DNA of 9,321 nucleotides from Phycisphaerales bacterium (GTDB lineage Bacteria; Planctomycetota; Phycisphaerae; Phycisphaerales; UBA1924): assembly GCA_029260415.1 (NCBI GenBank), contig JAJDDH010000364.1:1-9321 (forward strand), read 5' to 3'. The stretch's first letter is position 1, and each line of letters opens with the position of its first letter. The position numbers and the translations under genes were made by a program. The notes beneath the pieces were generated by a model. The model searched no databases and was not told the DNA's origin. It worked only from the letters and a program-made list of their open reading frames with translations. This document shows, piece by piece, positions 1 through 5,733 of the stretch.

Positions 1-271
1 GGGCGAGCCCAAGGCGCAGGACGCCTCGGACACCATCGTCCGCCTGATGCGTCGCGACCCCGACATCAAGCGCGCCCTCACCCGCGCCCAGCGCCTGCGA
101 CGCCAGCGGATGCACAGCTACATCCGCGGCAACCGTGTCTGGCACGCCCGCGAGCGCTGCTCGAACATCGCCAAGGTCCAGACCGGCGCGACCTGGCAGA
201 TGCCCTACACCGTGGACATCGCCCCCGACCTCAACGCGGTCGGCGCGTACGTCAACGTCGAGAAGGCCTGA
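1..271 (+). CDS. C-terminal end of an unrecognised protein (partial at the left edge)
   Basis: The reading frame is open from base 2 through the first Met codon at 47 to the TGA at 269-271, so the real start probably lies left of the window; 89 residues are visible. The middle is strongly basic and helix-like (RALTRAQRLRRQRMHSYIRG), and the tail (MPYTVDIAPDLNAVGAYVNV) reads like a short beta region. There is one cysteine, in RERCSNI, and no signal peptide, membrane segment or catalytic motif in the visible part. I do not recognise the family and assign no function. The copper-binding protein gene begins 36 bp downstream on the same strand, so the two may share a transcript, although a small GC hairpin (282-294) sits between them. 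Codon choice is the GC-rich pattern of the neighbours, which supports real coding. Confidence 0.6.
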   Translation, partial: GEPKAQDASDTIVRLMRRDPDIKRALTRAQRLRRQRMHSYIRGNRVWHARERCSNIAKVQTGATWQMPYTVDIAPDLNAVGAYVNVEKA

Positions 272-307
272 CCCGGGCGCCGGGCGCTTCGCCCAGGAGT
301 TGCAGAC

Positions 308-817
308 ATGACCACCCGATCCGTGAGGTCGCGCCCGATGTGGGTCGCGATGGGTTCGCTGTGCGCGCTGTCACTCGCCGCGACGACCACCGGTTGCGAG
401 CGGGCGACCCCGCCCTCACAACCGAATGCGACCGAGACCGAGCCGGTCTCCGAGGACAGCGCCAGCACCCGCTCGTACACCGTCAGGGGCCAGGTCGTGC
501 TCGTGCCCGATCCCGTGAACCCCGCGACCGAGCTGCAGATCCATCACGAGCACATCCCCGACTTCCACGGCTGGGACGGCGCGCTGCACATCAACAGCGA
601 CGGCGTGCCCGGCATGAAGTCCATGACGATGCCGTTTCCCCTGGACGACCCCTCCGTCGTCGAGGGCATCAACGCGGGCGACAAGGTTGAGTTCACGTTC
701 ATCGTCGACACCGATGCGCGCCGGTTCTGGGTCAGCTCGATGACGAAACTCGACGACGACGCGGCGCTCGACTACGCGAACAAATCGCCGCCCGTCGAGC
801 CTGATGACGCGCCCTGA
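308..817 (+). CDS. Secreted copper-binding protein, CusF-like
   Basis: This 169-aa exported protein probably binds Cu(I)/Ag(I) outside the cytoplasmic membrane, as a chaperone or for metal tolerance. An N-terminal hydrophobic segment (about residues 11-29) ends at TTTGC with Cys30, so it is either a lipoprotein with a poor lipobox or has a cleaved signal peptide. A low-complexity acidic linker follows (31-55). Residues 57-148 fit the CusF small beta-barrel: an IHHEHI motif at 78-83 matches the IHHDPI region of E. coli CusF, MKSMTMPF at 103-110 matches its WPEMTMRF, and GDKVEFTF at 124-131 matches its GDKVAFNF. The capping Trp of CusF is replaced by Met103, as in many MxxMTMPF relatives, and about 14 extra residues with His87, Trp89 and His94 separate the two metal-binding strands. 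The start is supported by AGGAG at 295-299, 8 bases before the ATG. No copper pump or RND gene is visible next to it. Confidence 0.82.
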   Translation: MTTRSVRSRPMWVAMGSLCALSLAATTTGCERATPPSQPNATETEPVSEDSASTRSYTVRGQVVLVPDPVNPATELQIHHEHIPDFHGWDGALHINSDGVPGMKSMTMPFPLDDPSVVEGINAGDKVEFTFIVDTDARRFWVSSMTKLDDDAALDYANKSPPVEPDDAP

Positions 818-838
818 CGCGCCGAACCCGCACACCCC

Positions 839-876
839 AAAAATAAACCCGGCACTCAGCCACAGGCCGAGCGCCG
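839..876 (-). terminator. Intrinsic terminator of the minus-strand uracil-DNA glycosylase transcript
   Basis: On the minus strand, bases 876-865 and 861-850 form a 12-bp stem with a 3-nt loop. Ten pairs are Watson-Crick and two are G-U. The stem is followed, after a short gap, by the T-rich run TTTATTTTT (847-839). The two wobble positions become A-C mismatches if the plus strand is transcribed, and no T-run follows on that side, so the element works mainly for the minus strand. It lies about 170 nt beyond the stop codon of the glycosylase gene. Confidence 0.75.
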
Positions 877-1042
877 AGTCTCGTGGGGGTCGTTGTTGGT
901 GGGTCGGCAGGGATCGATTCGTGTGATCGCCGCGTCTCACCATGGGATACGGGTCGGCCCGGCGTCGGTTTCAGGTGAGTCCAAAAACATCGCATTCGTT
1001 CACGCCCCACCGCAGGACCCCCGGGGGAGCATCCAGGCCTGC

Positions 1043-1975
1043 TCAGGACGCGCCCCGCTCTGACGCGCCCGCAAGGCCCAGGCGGTCCATCACGAGCCGC
1101 AGATCCGCCCACACCTTCGCCCGGTTCTCGGGCGTGTACGAGCGGAGCAGGAACGCGGGGTGGTACGTGGGCATGACCGAGGTCCGGGAGGCCTGCTCGG
1201 GCTCCTGGGCCTCGCCCCCCCCGCCCGGGGGGTACGACGCCCAGCGACCCCGCATCTGACGCATCGAAGAGGAGGTCTCGAGCAGCAGGCGCGACGCGGG
1301 CAGGCCCAGCGTGACGATCGCCTCGGGCGCCACGATCCGGATCTGCTCACGCAGGTACGGGGCGCAGCGCCGGGCCTCCTCGATCGTGGGCGTCTGGTTG
1401 TTGGGCGGGCGGGTCTTGAGCACGTTGCAGATGTAGACCGTCTCGCGTGAGAGCCCCATCGCGATGATCATCTTCTCGAGCAGCTGCCCGGCCCGCCCCA
1501 CAAACGGGCGCCCGGTCCGGTCCTCATCAGCGCCTGGCGCTTCCCCGATGAACATCAGCCGGGCCTGCGGGTCGCCCTCGCCGAACACGATCTTCGTGTG
1601 GTCGGTCACGAAGTGCTGGTGCGGGGCGTCACGATCGTACCGGGCCCGAAGCGCATCGAGCTGACGCTGGGCCTCCTCGGGTGTGTCCGGATCCGTGTCG
1701 GCGACCCGGATCACTTCAACGCCCTCCCCCAACGCGGGCGCGGCTGAAGCGGGCGGCGCCGGCTCGGTGGCGCTCGGGTCCGGAGCCCGATCGGGCGCTT
1801 CCACCCGCACGGGGCGCTCGGGCGCGACACGCCTGACGCCTTCGACAAGCGAGCCCTCGCCCGAGTACACCGGGACGAAGTCCACACCCAGCAGGGCGGA
1901 CGTCCGCGCGTGCTGCGCGATCAGCCGCGCCTGGCGGGTTGGTTCATGGGCGGTCGTTGGTCCTGACGCGGGCAT
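1043..1975 (-). CDS. Family 4 (type) uracil-DNA glycosylase with reduced Fe-S cysteine set
   Basis: The product removes uracil from DNA (base-excision repair, cytoplasmic). The family 4 signatures are clear: GEAPGADEDRTGRPFVG at 144-160 (uracil-binding and active-site motif), YICNVLKTRPPNNQTP at 181-196, and the distal TYHPAFLLR at 270-278. Family 4 enzymes normally hold a 4Fe-4S cluster with four cysteines. Here only Cys183 and Cys204 are present; the CxxC expected just before the VFGEG strand (near residues 116-121) is absent, and the whole 310-aa protein has only two Cys. The catalytic domain (about 105-300) is preceded by a helix with a QHARTSALLGVDFVP segment (21-35) and a Pro/Ala/Glu-rich linker (50-85). 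A Gly/Gln/Glu-rich loop (250-264) interrupts the region before the HP motif. The ATG overlaps the stop of the upstream membrane-protein gene as TGATG, which implies translational coupling. Family assignment is firm; cluster status is open. Confidence 0.92.
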   Translation of the reverse strand: MPASGPTTAHEPTRQARLIAQHARTSALLGVDFVPVYSGEGSLVEGVRRVAPERPVRVEAPDRAPDPSATEPAPPASAAPALGEGVEVIRVADTDPDTPEEAQRQLDALRARYDRDAPHQHFVTDHTKIVFGEGDPQARLMFIGEAPGADEDRTGRPFVGRAGQLLEKMIIAMGLSRETVYICNVLKTRPPNNQTPTIEEARRCAPYLREQIRIVAPEAIVTLGLPASRLLLETSSSMRQMRGRWASYPPGGGGEAQEPEQASRTSVMPTYHPAFLLRSYTPENRAKVWADLRLVMDRLGLAGASERGAS

Positions 1976-2319
1976 CAGTCGTCGCTGGGCGGGTCGGTCA
2001 CGTCGTCGAGCGCGTCGTTCACCTTTTCAGCGCCCTCGTCGAGCAGGTCACCGGCGTCGTCCGCCAACGCCTCGCCCTGCTCCTGCGCGTTGCGCAGCGC
2101 CTCGTCGATGGCGGCCTGGTCCAGATCCACCGGGACCTCGCCGTCGCGCTCGCGCGACGACTCACCCACGGGCGTATCGGAGCGTTCGATCTTGGGACGC
2201 GCCTCGAGCAGCGTCGGCAGGATGGCGCCGCAGACACCCCCGATGACCAGCCCCAGCACCAGCCCGGGCAGGAAGGCTCTGGCGAATGCTCCGCCCTGGT
2301 CTCCGGATGTCTCGCTCAT
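1975..2319 (-). CDS. Small single-pass membrane protein with acidic C-terminal tail (unknown function)
   Basis: This 114-aa protein is unrecognised. One hydrophobic, glycine-rich membrane segment occupies about residues 16-38 (FLPGLVLGLVIGGVCGAILP), preceded by a short polar N-terminus. After a basic patch (ARPKIER, 40-46), the remainder is acidic: residues 68-108 are rich in Asp, Glu and Ala with probable amphipathic helices. I chose the ATG at 2319 rather than an in-frame ATG at 2415 because GGGAG lies six bases upstream of it and the membrane anchor then falls at the expected N-terminal position. The 32 upstream residues also read like untranslated sequence. The stop TGA shares a base with the ATG of the uracil-DNA glycosylase gene, so the two are almost certainly co-expressed. 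Nothing in the sequence ties it to DNA repair beyond that arrangement. Confidence 0.72.
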   Translation of the reverse strand: MSETSGDQGGAFARAFLPGLVLGLVIGGVCGAILPTLLEARPKIERSDTPVGESSRERDGEVPVDLDQAAIDEALRNAQEQGEALADDAGDLLDEGAEKVNDALDDVTDPPSDD

Positions 2320-2390
2320 CGCTGTCTCCCGCGTGCTCGCCGTCGAGCGTGATGACCCCTGCCGTGGCGCCCGCGCCCCACACGCCCAAG

Positions 2391-2399
2391 AGCGTAGCA
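2391..2399 (-). promoter_or_regulatory. Possible extended -10 promoter element for the membrane-protein/glycosylase pair
   Basis: Read on the minus strand this is TGCTACGCT, which fits an extended -10 (TGN followed by TAnnnT). It lies 72 bases upstream of the chosen ATG at 2319, giving a plausible leader of about 65 nt. I see no good -35 hexamer at 16-18 bp, so the call is weak. It would allow the last two genes of the minus-strand run to be transcribed independently of the epimerase gene. Confidence 0.25.
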
Positions 2400-2445
2400 C
2401 ACCGCCCGCCCCCAAGGGCCCCGTGCCCGGGCCCGAACCCCGGTC

Positions 2446-2661
2446 CTAACGCCCCAGGCGACGGGTCCGCCGCACCCAGCGGGCGTACGCCAGCATGGCC
2501 TCGAGCGTTCTCCCAGTCGATGTGGGTGGCGCATCACCGAACGCGGTGCTCCGTCGCCATCGCCAGTATGGGCTCGACGTCCGGAACCCGGAGCGGGCGA
2601 GCATCATCAGCACGCAGCACAGGCCAAGCGCCGCGTCCAGCGTGTCTCGGATCAGGGCCAT
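2446..2661 (-). CDS. Small basic hypothetical protein, 71 aa
   Basis: The frame begins at an ATG eight bases after the epimerase stop codon and ends in TAG. Residues 1-22 form a moderately hydrophobic helix (LDAALGLCCVLMMLA) that could be a weak membrane anchor or an interfacial helix. They are followed by an aromatic and basic stretch (PYWRWRRSTAFG, 31-42), a short Pro/Thr/Ser/Gly linker, and a C-terminal helix (LEAMLAYARWVRRTRRLGR) that is strongly basic. I do not recognise a named family. The tight spacing after the epimerase gene, the non-random aromatic motif and the clean start favour a real gene; the lack of a clear Shine-Dalgarno sequence is against it. Translation may be coupled to the gene in front. 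A longer frame starting at 2715 would overlap the epimerase gene and is less likely. Confidence 0.5.
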   Translation of the reverse strand: MALIRDTLDAALGLCCVLMMLARSGFRTSSPYWRWRRSTAFGDAPPTSTGRTLEAMLAYARWVRRTRRLGR

Positions 2662-2669
2662 GCGAGAGC

Positions 2670-3698
2670 CTACGCGCCGTGCTCGCTCGAGTGCTTCCCG
2701 GCCGCCGCGAACCACGCGACCGTCTCCTCCACGCCCTGCGCCAGCGACGCGATCGGGCGATACCCGAGCAGCTCGCGGGCGCGCGTCAGATCCGCCTGCG
2801 AGTGGCGGACGTCTCCCGCGCGCGCACCCTTGTGCTCGGGCGAGACGCCCGAGACCCCCAGGCAGTCGGCGATCCGCGTCAGCAGCTCGTTGATTGTGAC
2901 CCGGTCCCCAGCGCCCACGTTGACCACCTCGCCCCGCGGCTCACGCGGGGACGCGCCCGCGAGCAGGTTGGCCGCCACGGCGTTGGAGACGTACGTGAAG
3001 TCGCGGGACTGCTCGCCGTCACCATAGATCACGGGCGTCTGCCCGACGCTCAGGCGTCGGATAAACGCCGCGACCACCGCGGCGTACGCCGAGTCCGCAG
3101 GCTGGCGCGGACCGAAGATGTTGAAGTACCGCAGGCTCATCGTCTGGAGCCCGTAGCTCTCGCTCCAGGACCGGCACAGCCCCTCGCCCGCGAGCTTCGC
3201 GGCCGCGTAGGGCGACGCGGGCTGGGGCGCGTCGGTCTCGCCCTTGGGCAGCTTGGAGGTGTCGCCGTAGGCCGAGCTCGACGCGGAGTAGACCACGCGC
3301 CGCGCCCCGAGCGATCGGGCGGCCTCAAGCACCCGCAGCGTGCCCGTCGCGTTGACGTCCCACGTCCGCTCGGGCTCCTCGATCGACCTGGGAACAGAGC
3401 CCAGCGCTCCGAGATGGAACACCACGTCGCACCCGTCGATCGCCTCGCGCAGCGCCCGGTCCTCAAGGATGGACCCGTGGACAAACCGGAGGCGTTTGGG
3501 CTCGAGCTCGATCAGCTCCGAGAGGTGCTCGAGGGTGGAGTTGGACAGATCGTCGATCACCCGGACGCTGGCGCCCAGGGCGAGCAGCGCATCGACCAGG
3601 TGCCCGCCAATAAAGCCGGCGCCACCGGTCACGCACACACGCTGCGCATCGAAGGCGCCGCGCACACGCCCCACGAGTTCGGACGGTAAGCGAATCAC
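2670..3698 (-). CDS. NAD-dependent UDP-sugar 4-epimerase (extended SDR, WbpP/TviC-like)
   Basis: The 342-aa product is an extended short-chain dehydrogenase/reductase that probably interconverts UDP-GlcNAc and UDP-GalNAc (or UDP-Glc and UDP-Gal) for surface polysaccharide synthesis in the cytoplasm. The NAD-binding glycine motif TGGAGFIG is at 24-31, and acidic residues after strand 2 (IDDLS, 48-52) fit NAD preference. HLGALGSVPRSI (95-106) and SSSAYGD (140-146) match WbpP-type epimerases. The catalytic Tyr164-xxx-Lys168 is in SPYAAAK. RYFNIFGPRQ (190-199) and GDGEQSRDFTYV (226-237) complete the substrate side. Length is normal for the family. The start is a GTG at 3696-3698 with no Shine-Dalgarno sequence but a promoter-like pair directly in front (3705-3733), suggesting a leaderless message. 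It heads the minus-strand run that continues into a 71-aa gene. Exact substrate cannot be read from sequence; a UDP-glucuronate-type SDR is less likely. Confidence 0.88.
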   Translation of the reverse strand: MIRLPSELVGRVRGAFDAQRVCVTGGAGFIGGHLVDALLALGASVRVIDDLSNSTLEHLSELIELEPKRLRFVHGSILEDRALREAIDGCDVVFHLGALGSVPRSIEEPERTWDVNATGTLRVLEAARSLGARRVVYSASSSAYGDTSKLPKGETDAPQPASPYAAAKLAGEGLCRSWSESYGLQTMSLRYFNIFGPRQPADSAYAAVVAAFIRRLSVGQTPVIYGDGEQSRDFTYVSNAVAANLLAGASPREPRGEVVNVGAGDRVTINELLTRIADCLGVSGVSPEHKGARAGDVRHSQADLTRARELLGYRPIASLAQGVEETVAWFAAAGKHSSEHGA

Positions 3699-3704
3699 GC
3701 GGCA

Positions 3705-3733
3705 AGCTTAGCGGATCCCGCTCGCCCGGTCAC
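3705..3733 (-). promoter_or_regulatory. Candidate promoter of the epimerase gene
   Basis: On the minus strand GTGACC (3733-3728) resembles a -35 box (TTGACA, four of six) and TAAGCT (3710-3705) a -10 box (TATAAT, three of six), with exactly 17 bp between them. The expected transcription start falls at about 3698-3699, that is, on the GTG start codon itself, so the message would be leaderless. The lack of a Shine-Dalgarno sequence before this GTG agrees with that. Confidence 0.4.
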
Positions 3734-3746
3734 GCCTGGCGCCGTG

Positions 3747-3781
3747 AGACAAAGAGGGCCCGGGCACGCTCGCCCGGGCCC
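3747..3781 (-). terminator. Intrinsic terminator after the 555-aa metalloprotease gene
   Basis: A perfect 10-bp stem, GGGCCCGGGC paired with its complement (3756-3765 with 3772-3781), closes a 6-nt loop. On the minus strand it is followed by TCTTTGTCTC, a moderately T-rich tail. It begins about 45 nt past the protease stop codon and separates that gene from the epimerase gene. Confidence 0.7.
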
Positions 3782-3826
3782 CACACAGGGAATCAGCATG
3801 TCAGACCGCCCGATCGCTCGGAACGA

Positions 3827-5494
3827 TCAGGGGCAGCCGGCGCCGAACGCGCCGAGGAAAGCGACCACATCCGAGAAGTCGAACGTGCCGAACGGGACCG
3901 CCAGGTCCGCGTCCGCGTTCATCGAGCCGAACGCGCTCAGGAACGCGACCACATCTGAGAAGTCGAGCACGTCGAACGGCTCGGCCAGGTCCGCATCGTT
4001 GCAGCCCTTCATGGGCAGGGCCAGGACCGAGACCGTCAGCTGGTAGCCCTGGATGTTGTTTGTCGCGTCGCCCTGCACGCGCACCAGGTACGTGCCCGGA
4101 TCGAGGATGTCCACGCTGATGAACTCTGTGCCGCCCGCGGGCGACGAGTCCGACGACGCGACCAGCGTCACAAAGTTGTCCTCGAGGACCGCCAGCGACA
4201 GGTCGTGGATCGAGTCCGCGTCGAACACCGACCCGTTGTTGCACGCCTGGGTCTGCGTGCCCGAGAGGTAGCTCCCGCCCGTGGGCGAGATGTTGACGAA
4301 CAGCGTCGAGGGGGCGGCAATATCCACCTCGTAGAAGTCCAGGTCGGAGCTGTCATCGATCGAGACCTGCCCGATCGTCTCACCCGGGAAGCCCACGGCG
4401 CCCAGGTCAATGACATCACCGATCGTCTCGAGCGCATCACCGTAGTGGCGCTGCCCGTTGAGGATGTCGTCGGTCTGCGGGCCATCGAAGAGCGTCGTCG
4501 CCGACGGCTCCATGAGCTTTGTCGAGTTCTGCGGGCAGACGTGCAGCATGCCCAGCCCGTGCCCGTGCTCGTGGGCAGCGACGTTCCGCAGGCGGCGGGA
4601 GTTGTTGCCCAGAATGTTGAAGAAGCTGTCGCCCGCGTCGAAGACCATGTCCCCGTCGTTGGGGAAATCGTTGAACGCGAGGATGTTGAAGTTGCCGTCG
4701 ATCGGGACCGCGCCGATGCGCACGTCGCCCCGCACGCCCAGCACGCCCGCGTTGGATCCCGTGCTGAACGGGACGCCGTCGTCGTTGGTCTCGAACAGGT
4801 AGGTGACCCCGGTCAGCTCCTCCCAGCGATCAAAGACCTGATCGAAGAGCGGCTGCCAGGTCCCGGGGGCGCCGTAGATCCCGTTGAGCCACGAGAAGAG
4901 CTGGCTGGTCGAGGCCGAGCCGCTCAGCTGCGTGCCGTCGGGGACGTAGCTGTACGTAATGGTGATGGGGTTGCCCTGCCCGCCGCTGCCCGGGCCGTCG
5001 GTCGCGGTGTTGTTCCAGCGTGTGGTCTGCTGGAACCGGCTGGACGTGTTGTACAGCAGCTCGCTGATCTCCCACACCAGTTTCGGGTCGGTGCCCGGCG
5101 CGAAGCACGCGGCCATCGGGGCCTCGCCCTGCTCGACCCGCTCGACCATCCGCAGCATCACCCGCCGGTGCACGTCGCGGAGCCCGTCGAACCGCTCGCG
5201 GGTCATCAGGTGCGAGACCTTCGCGTACCGCTCGTCCGTCGCCTCGAAGGGCTCGTCCAGGGTCTCAAGACGCTCCGCCTCTTGCTCAACGTAGCCCGCC
5301 GCCAGCAGCGCTTGCTGCTCCACCGGGAGCATCGAGAACATCGCGATCTCGATCGCGCTCGTCGCCTGCCCCGCGCCGGCGCTCGGCGCCACGGGCGGGG
5401 TCAACGGCTCGGCCGCGCTGGCCACGGAAACAAGGAGCGACGCGCTGATCGCCAGCGCCCCTCCGAAAGTCATTCGACTGACGTCATGATTCAT
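3827..5494 (-). CDS. Secreted matrixin-like zinc metalloprotease with PPC-like and dockerin-like C-terminus
   Basis: This 555-aa exported protein probably cleaves proteins outside the cell. A signal peptide (1-27 or 28, ending VASAA) precedes a propeptide-like region (about 29-160) holding FEATDERYAKVSH (83-95) and a lone Cys130 in AACFAPGTDP. The catalytic domain (about 160-352) starts with ITITYSYVPDGT and contains the metzincin zinc motif HEHGHGLGMLH at 308-318 (His308, His312, His318; base Glu309). A Met-turn follows at KLMEP (Met328), then the matrixin-like DDILNGQRHYG (342-352). Residues about 375-492 resemble a bacterial pre-peptidase C-terminal (PPC) domain. The last 59 residues (497-555) are two dockerin-like repeats bracketed by Cys498 and Cys554. 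The start is supported by GAGAGGA seven bases upstream of the ATG. A longer paralogue lies upstream in the direction of transcription, with a 239-bp gap, so it is probably transcribed separately. Fold assignment is confident; substrate is unknown. Confidence 0.9.
   Translation of the reverse strand: MNHDVSRMTFGGALAISASLLVSVASAAEPLTPPVAPSAGAGQATSAIEIAMFSMLPVEQQALLAAGYVEQEAERLETLDEPFEATDERYAKVSHLMTRERFDGLRDVHRRVMLRMVERVEQGEAPMAACFAPGTDPKLVWEISELLYNTSSRFQQTTRWNNTATDGPGSGGQGNPITITYSYVPDGTQLSGSASTSQLFSWLNGIYGAPGTWQPLFDQVFDRWEELTGVTYLFETNDDGVPFSTGSNAGVLGVRGDVRIGAVPIDGNFNILAFNDFPNDGDMVFDAGDSFFNILGNNSRRLRNVAAHEHGHGLGMLHVCPQNSTKLMEPSATTLFDGPQTDDILNGQRHYGDALETIGDVIDLGAVGFPGETIGQVSIDDSSDLDFYEVDIAAPSTLFVNISPTGGSYLSGTQTQACNNGSVFDADSIHDLSLAVLEDNFVTLVASSDSSPAGGTEFISVDILDPGTYLVRVQGDATNNIQGYQLTVSVLALPMKGCNDADLAEPFDVLDFSDVVAFLSAFGSMNADADLAVPFGTFDFSDVVAFLGAFGAGCP
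3830..4006 (-). repeat. Tandem dockerin-like module, copy 1
   Basis: It encodes residues 497-555 of the 555-aa protease: two units of the form DLAxPF-x3-DFSDVVAFL-x-AFG starting 28 residues apart (Asp502 and Asp530), bracketed by Cys498 and the terminal GCP. It is 51/59 identical in protein to the copy at 5737-5913. A 38-bp stretch (3957-3994) is identical in DNA to 5864-5901, including third codon positions. Confidence 0.85.
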
Positions 5495-5675
5495 CGTGAG
5501 ATCCTCTCGTTGCTGATACCGACGCCCGAGGCACGGGCTGTCCCACCCACATACGCGTCGAACACCGCTCTCGATGCGACAAAACGATCAACTCGGGGCG
5601 TTCCAACGAGACTACACGTCCGCCCCATGCTCGCCAGCGCGCTTCCCCGGGAATCGGGCGACTGGCCCGGAATCA

Positions 5676-5703
5676 CGGGCCCGGGCGTCTCCGCCCGGGC
5701 CCG
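5676..5703 (-). terminator. Long GC-rich hairpin after the 862-aa metalloprotease gene
   Basis: Bases 5676-5687 pair perfectly with 5692-5703 (12 bp, TCTC loop on the plus strand). The core GGGCCCGGGC is the same as in the hairpin at 3756-3781 behind the paralogous gene. It starts about 30 nt past the stop codon. The bases after it on the minus strand (GTGATTCC) are not T-rich, so it may act as a weak terminator or mainly protect the 3' end of the mRNA. The remainder of the 239-bp gap (5495-5733) shows no gene and no convincing promoter. Confidence 0.55.
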
Positions 5704-5733
5704 ATATCTGCTCACTCGGGCGAGGGCGCCCGC

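Noticed and set aside
282..294. GGGCG/CGCCC hairpin between the first two genes
   Set aside because: It has a five-pair stem without a T-run, too weak to call a terminator; such short GC hairpins are common in this composition.
416..943. 175-codon frame on the minus strand over the copper protein
   Set aside because: It overlaps the CusF-like gene, which has conserved ligands and a Shine-Dalgarno sequence, and it crosses the terminator hairpin.
877..1042. tRNA or other known structured RNA
   Set aside because: There is no T-loop or anticodon-arm pattern and no match to motifs I know for SRP RNA, RNase P or 6S RNA.
2320..2415. Upstream ATG start for the membrane protein
   Set aside because: It adds 32 residues without character, and the internal ATG at 2319 has a good GGGAG site.
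2286..3689. 467-codon open frame on the plus strand
   Set aside because: It is antisense to the epimerase and its neighbours, whose motifs are intact; the composition is low-complexity and Arg/Pro-rich.
3830..4006. Short regular DNA repeats considered as CRISPR or minisatellite
   Set aside because: The repeats are in frame inside a coding region and explained by the duplicated dockerin unit; there are no unique spacers.
3756..5703. The two matching GC hairpins as ends of a mobile element
   Set aside because: There is no transposase and no target duplication, and each hairpin sits just behind a stop codon as a terminator would.
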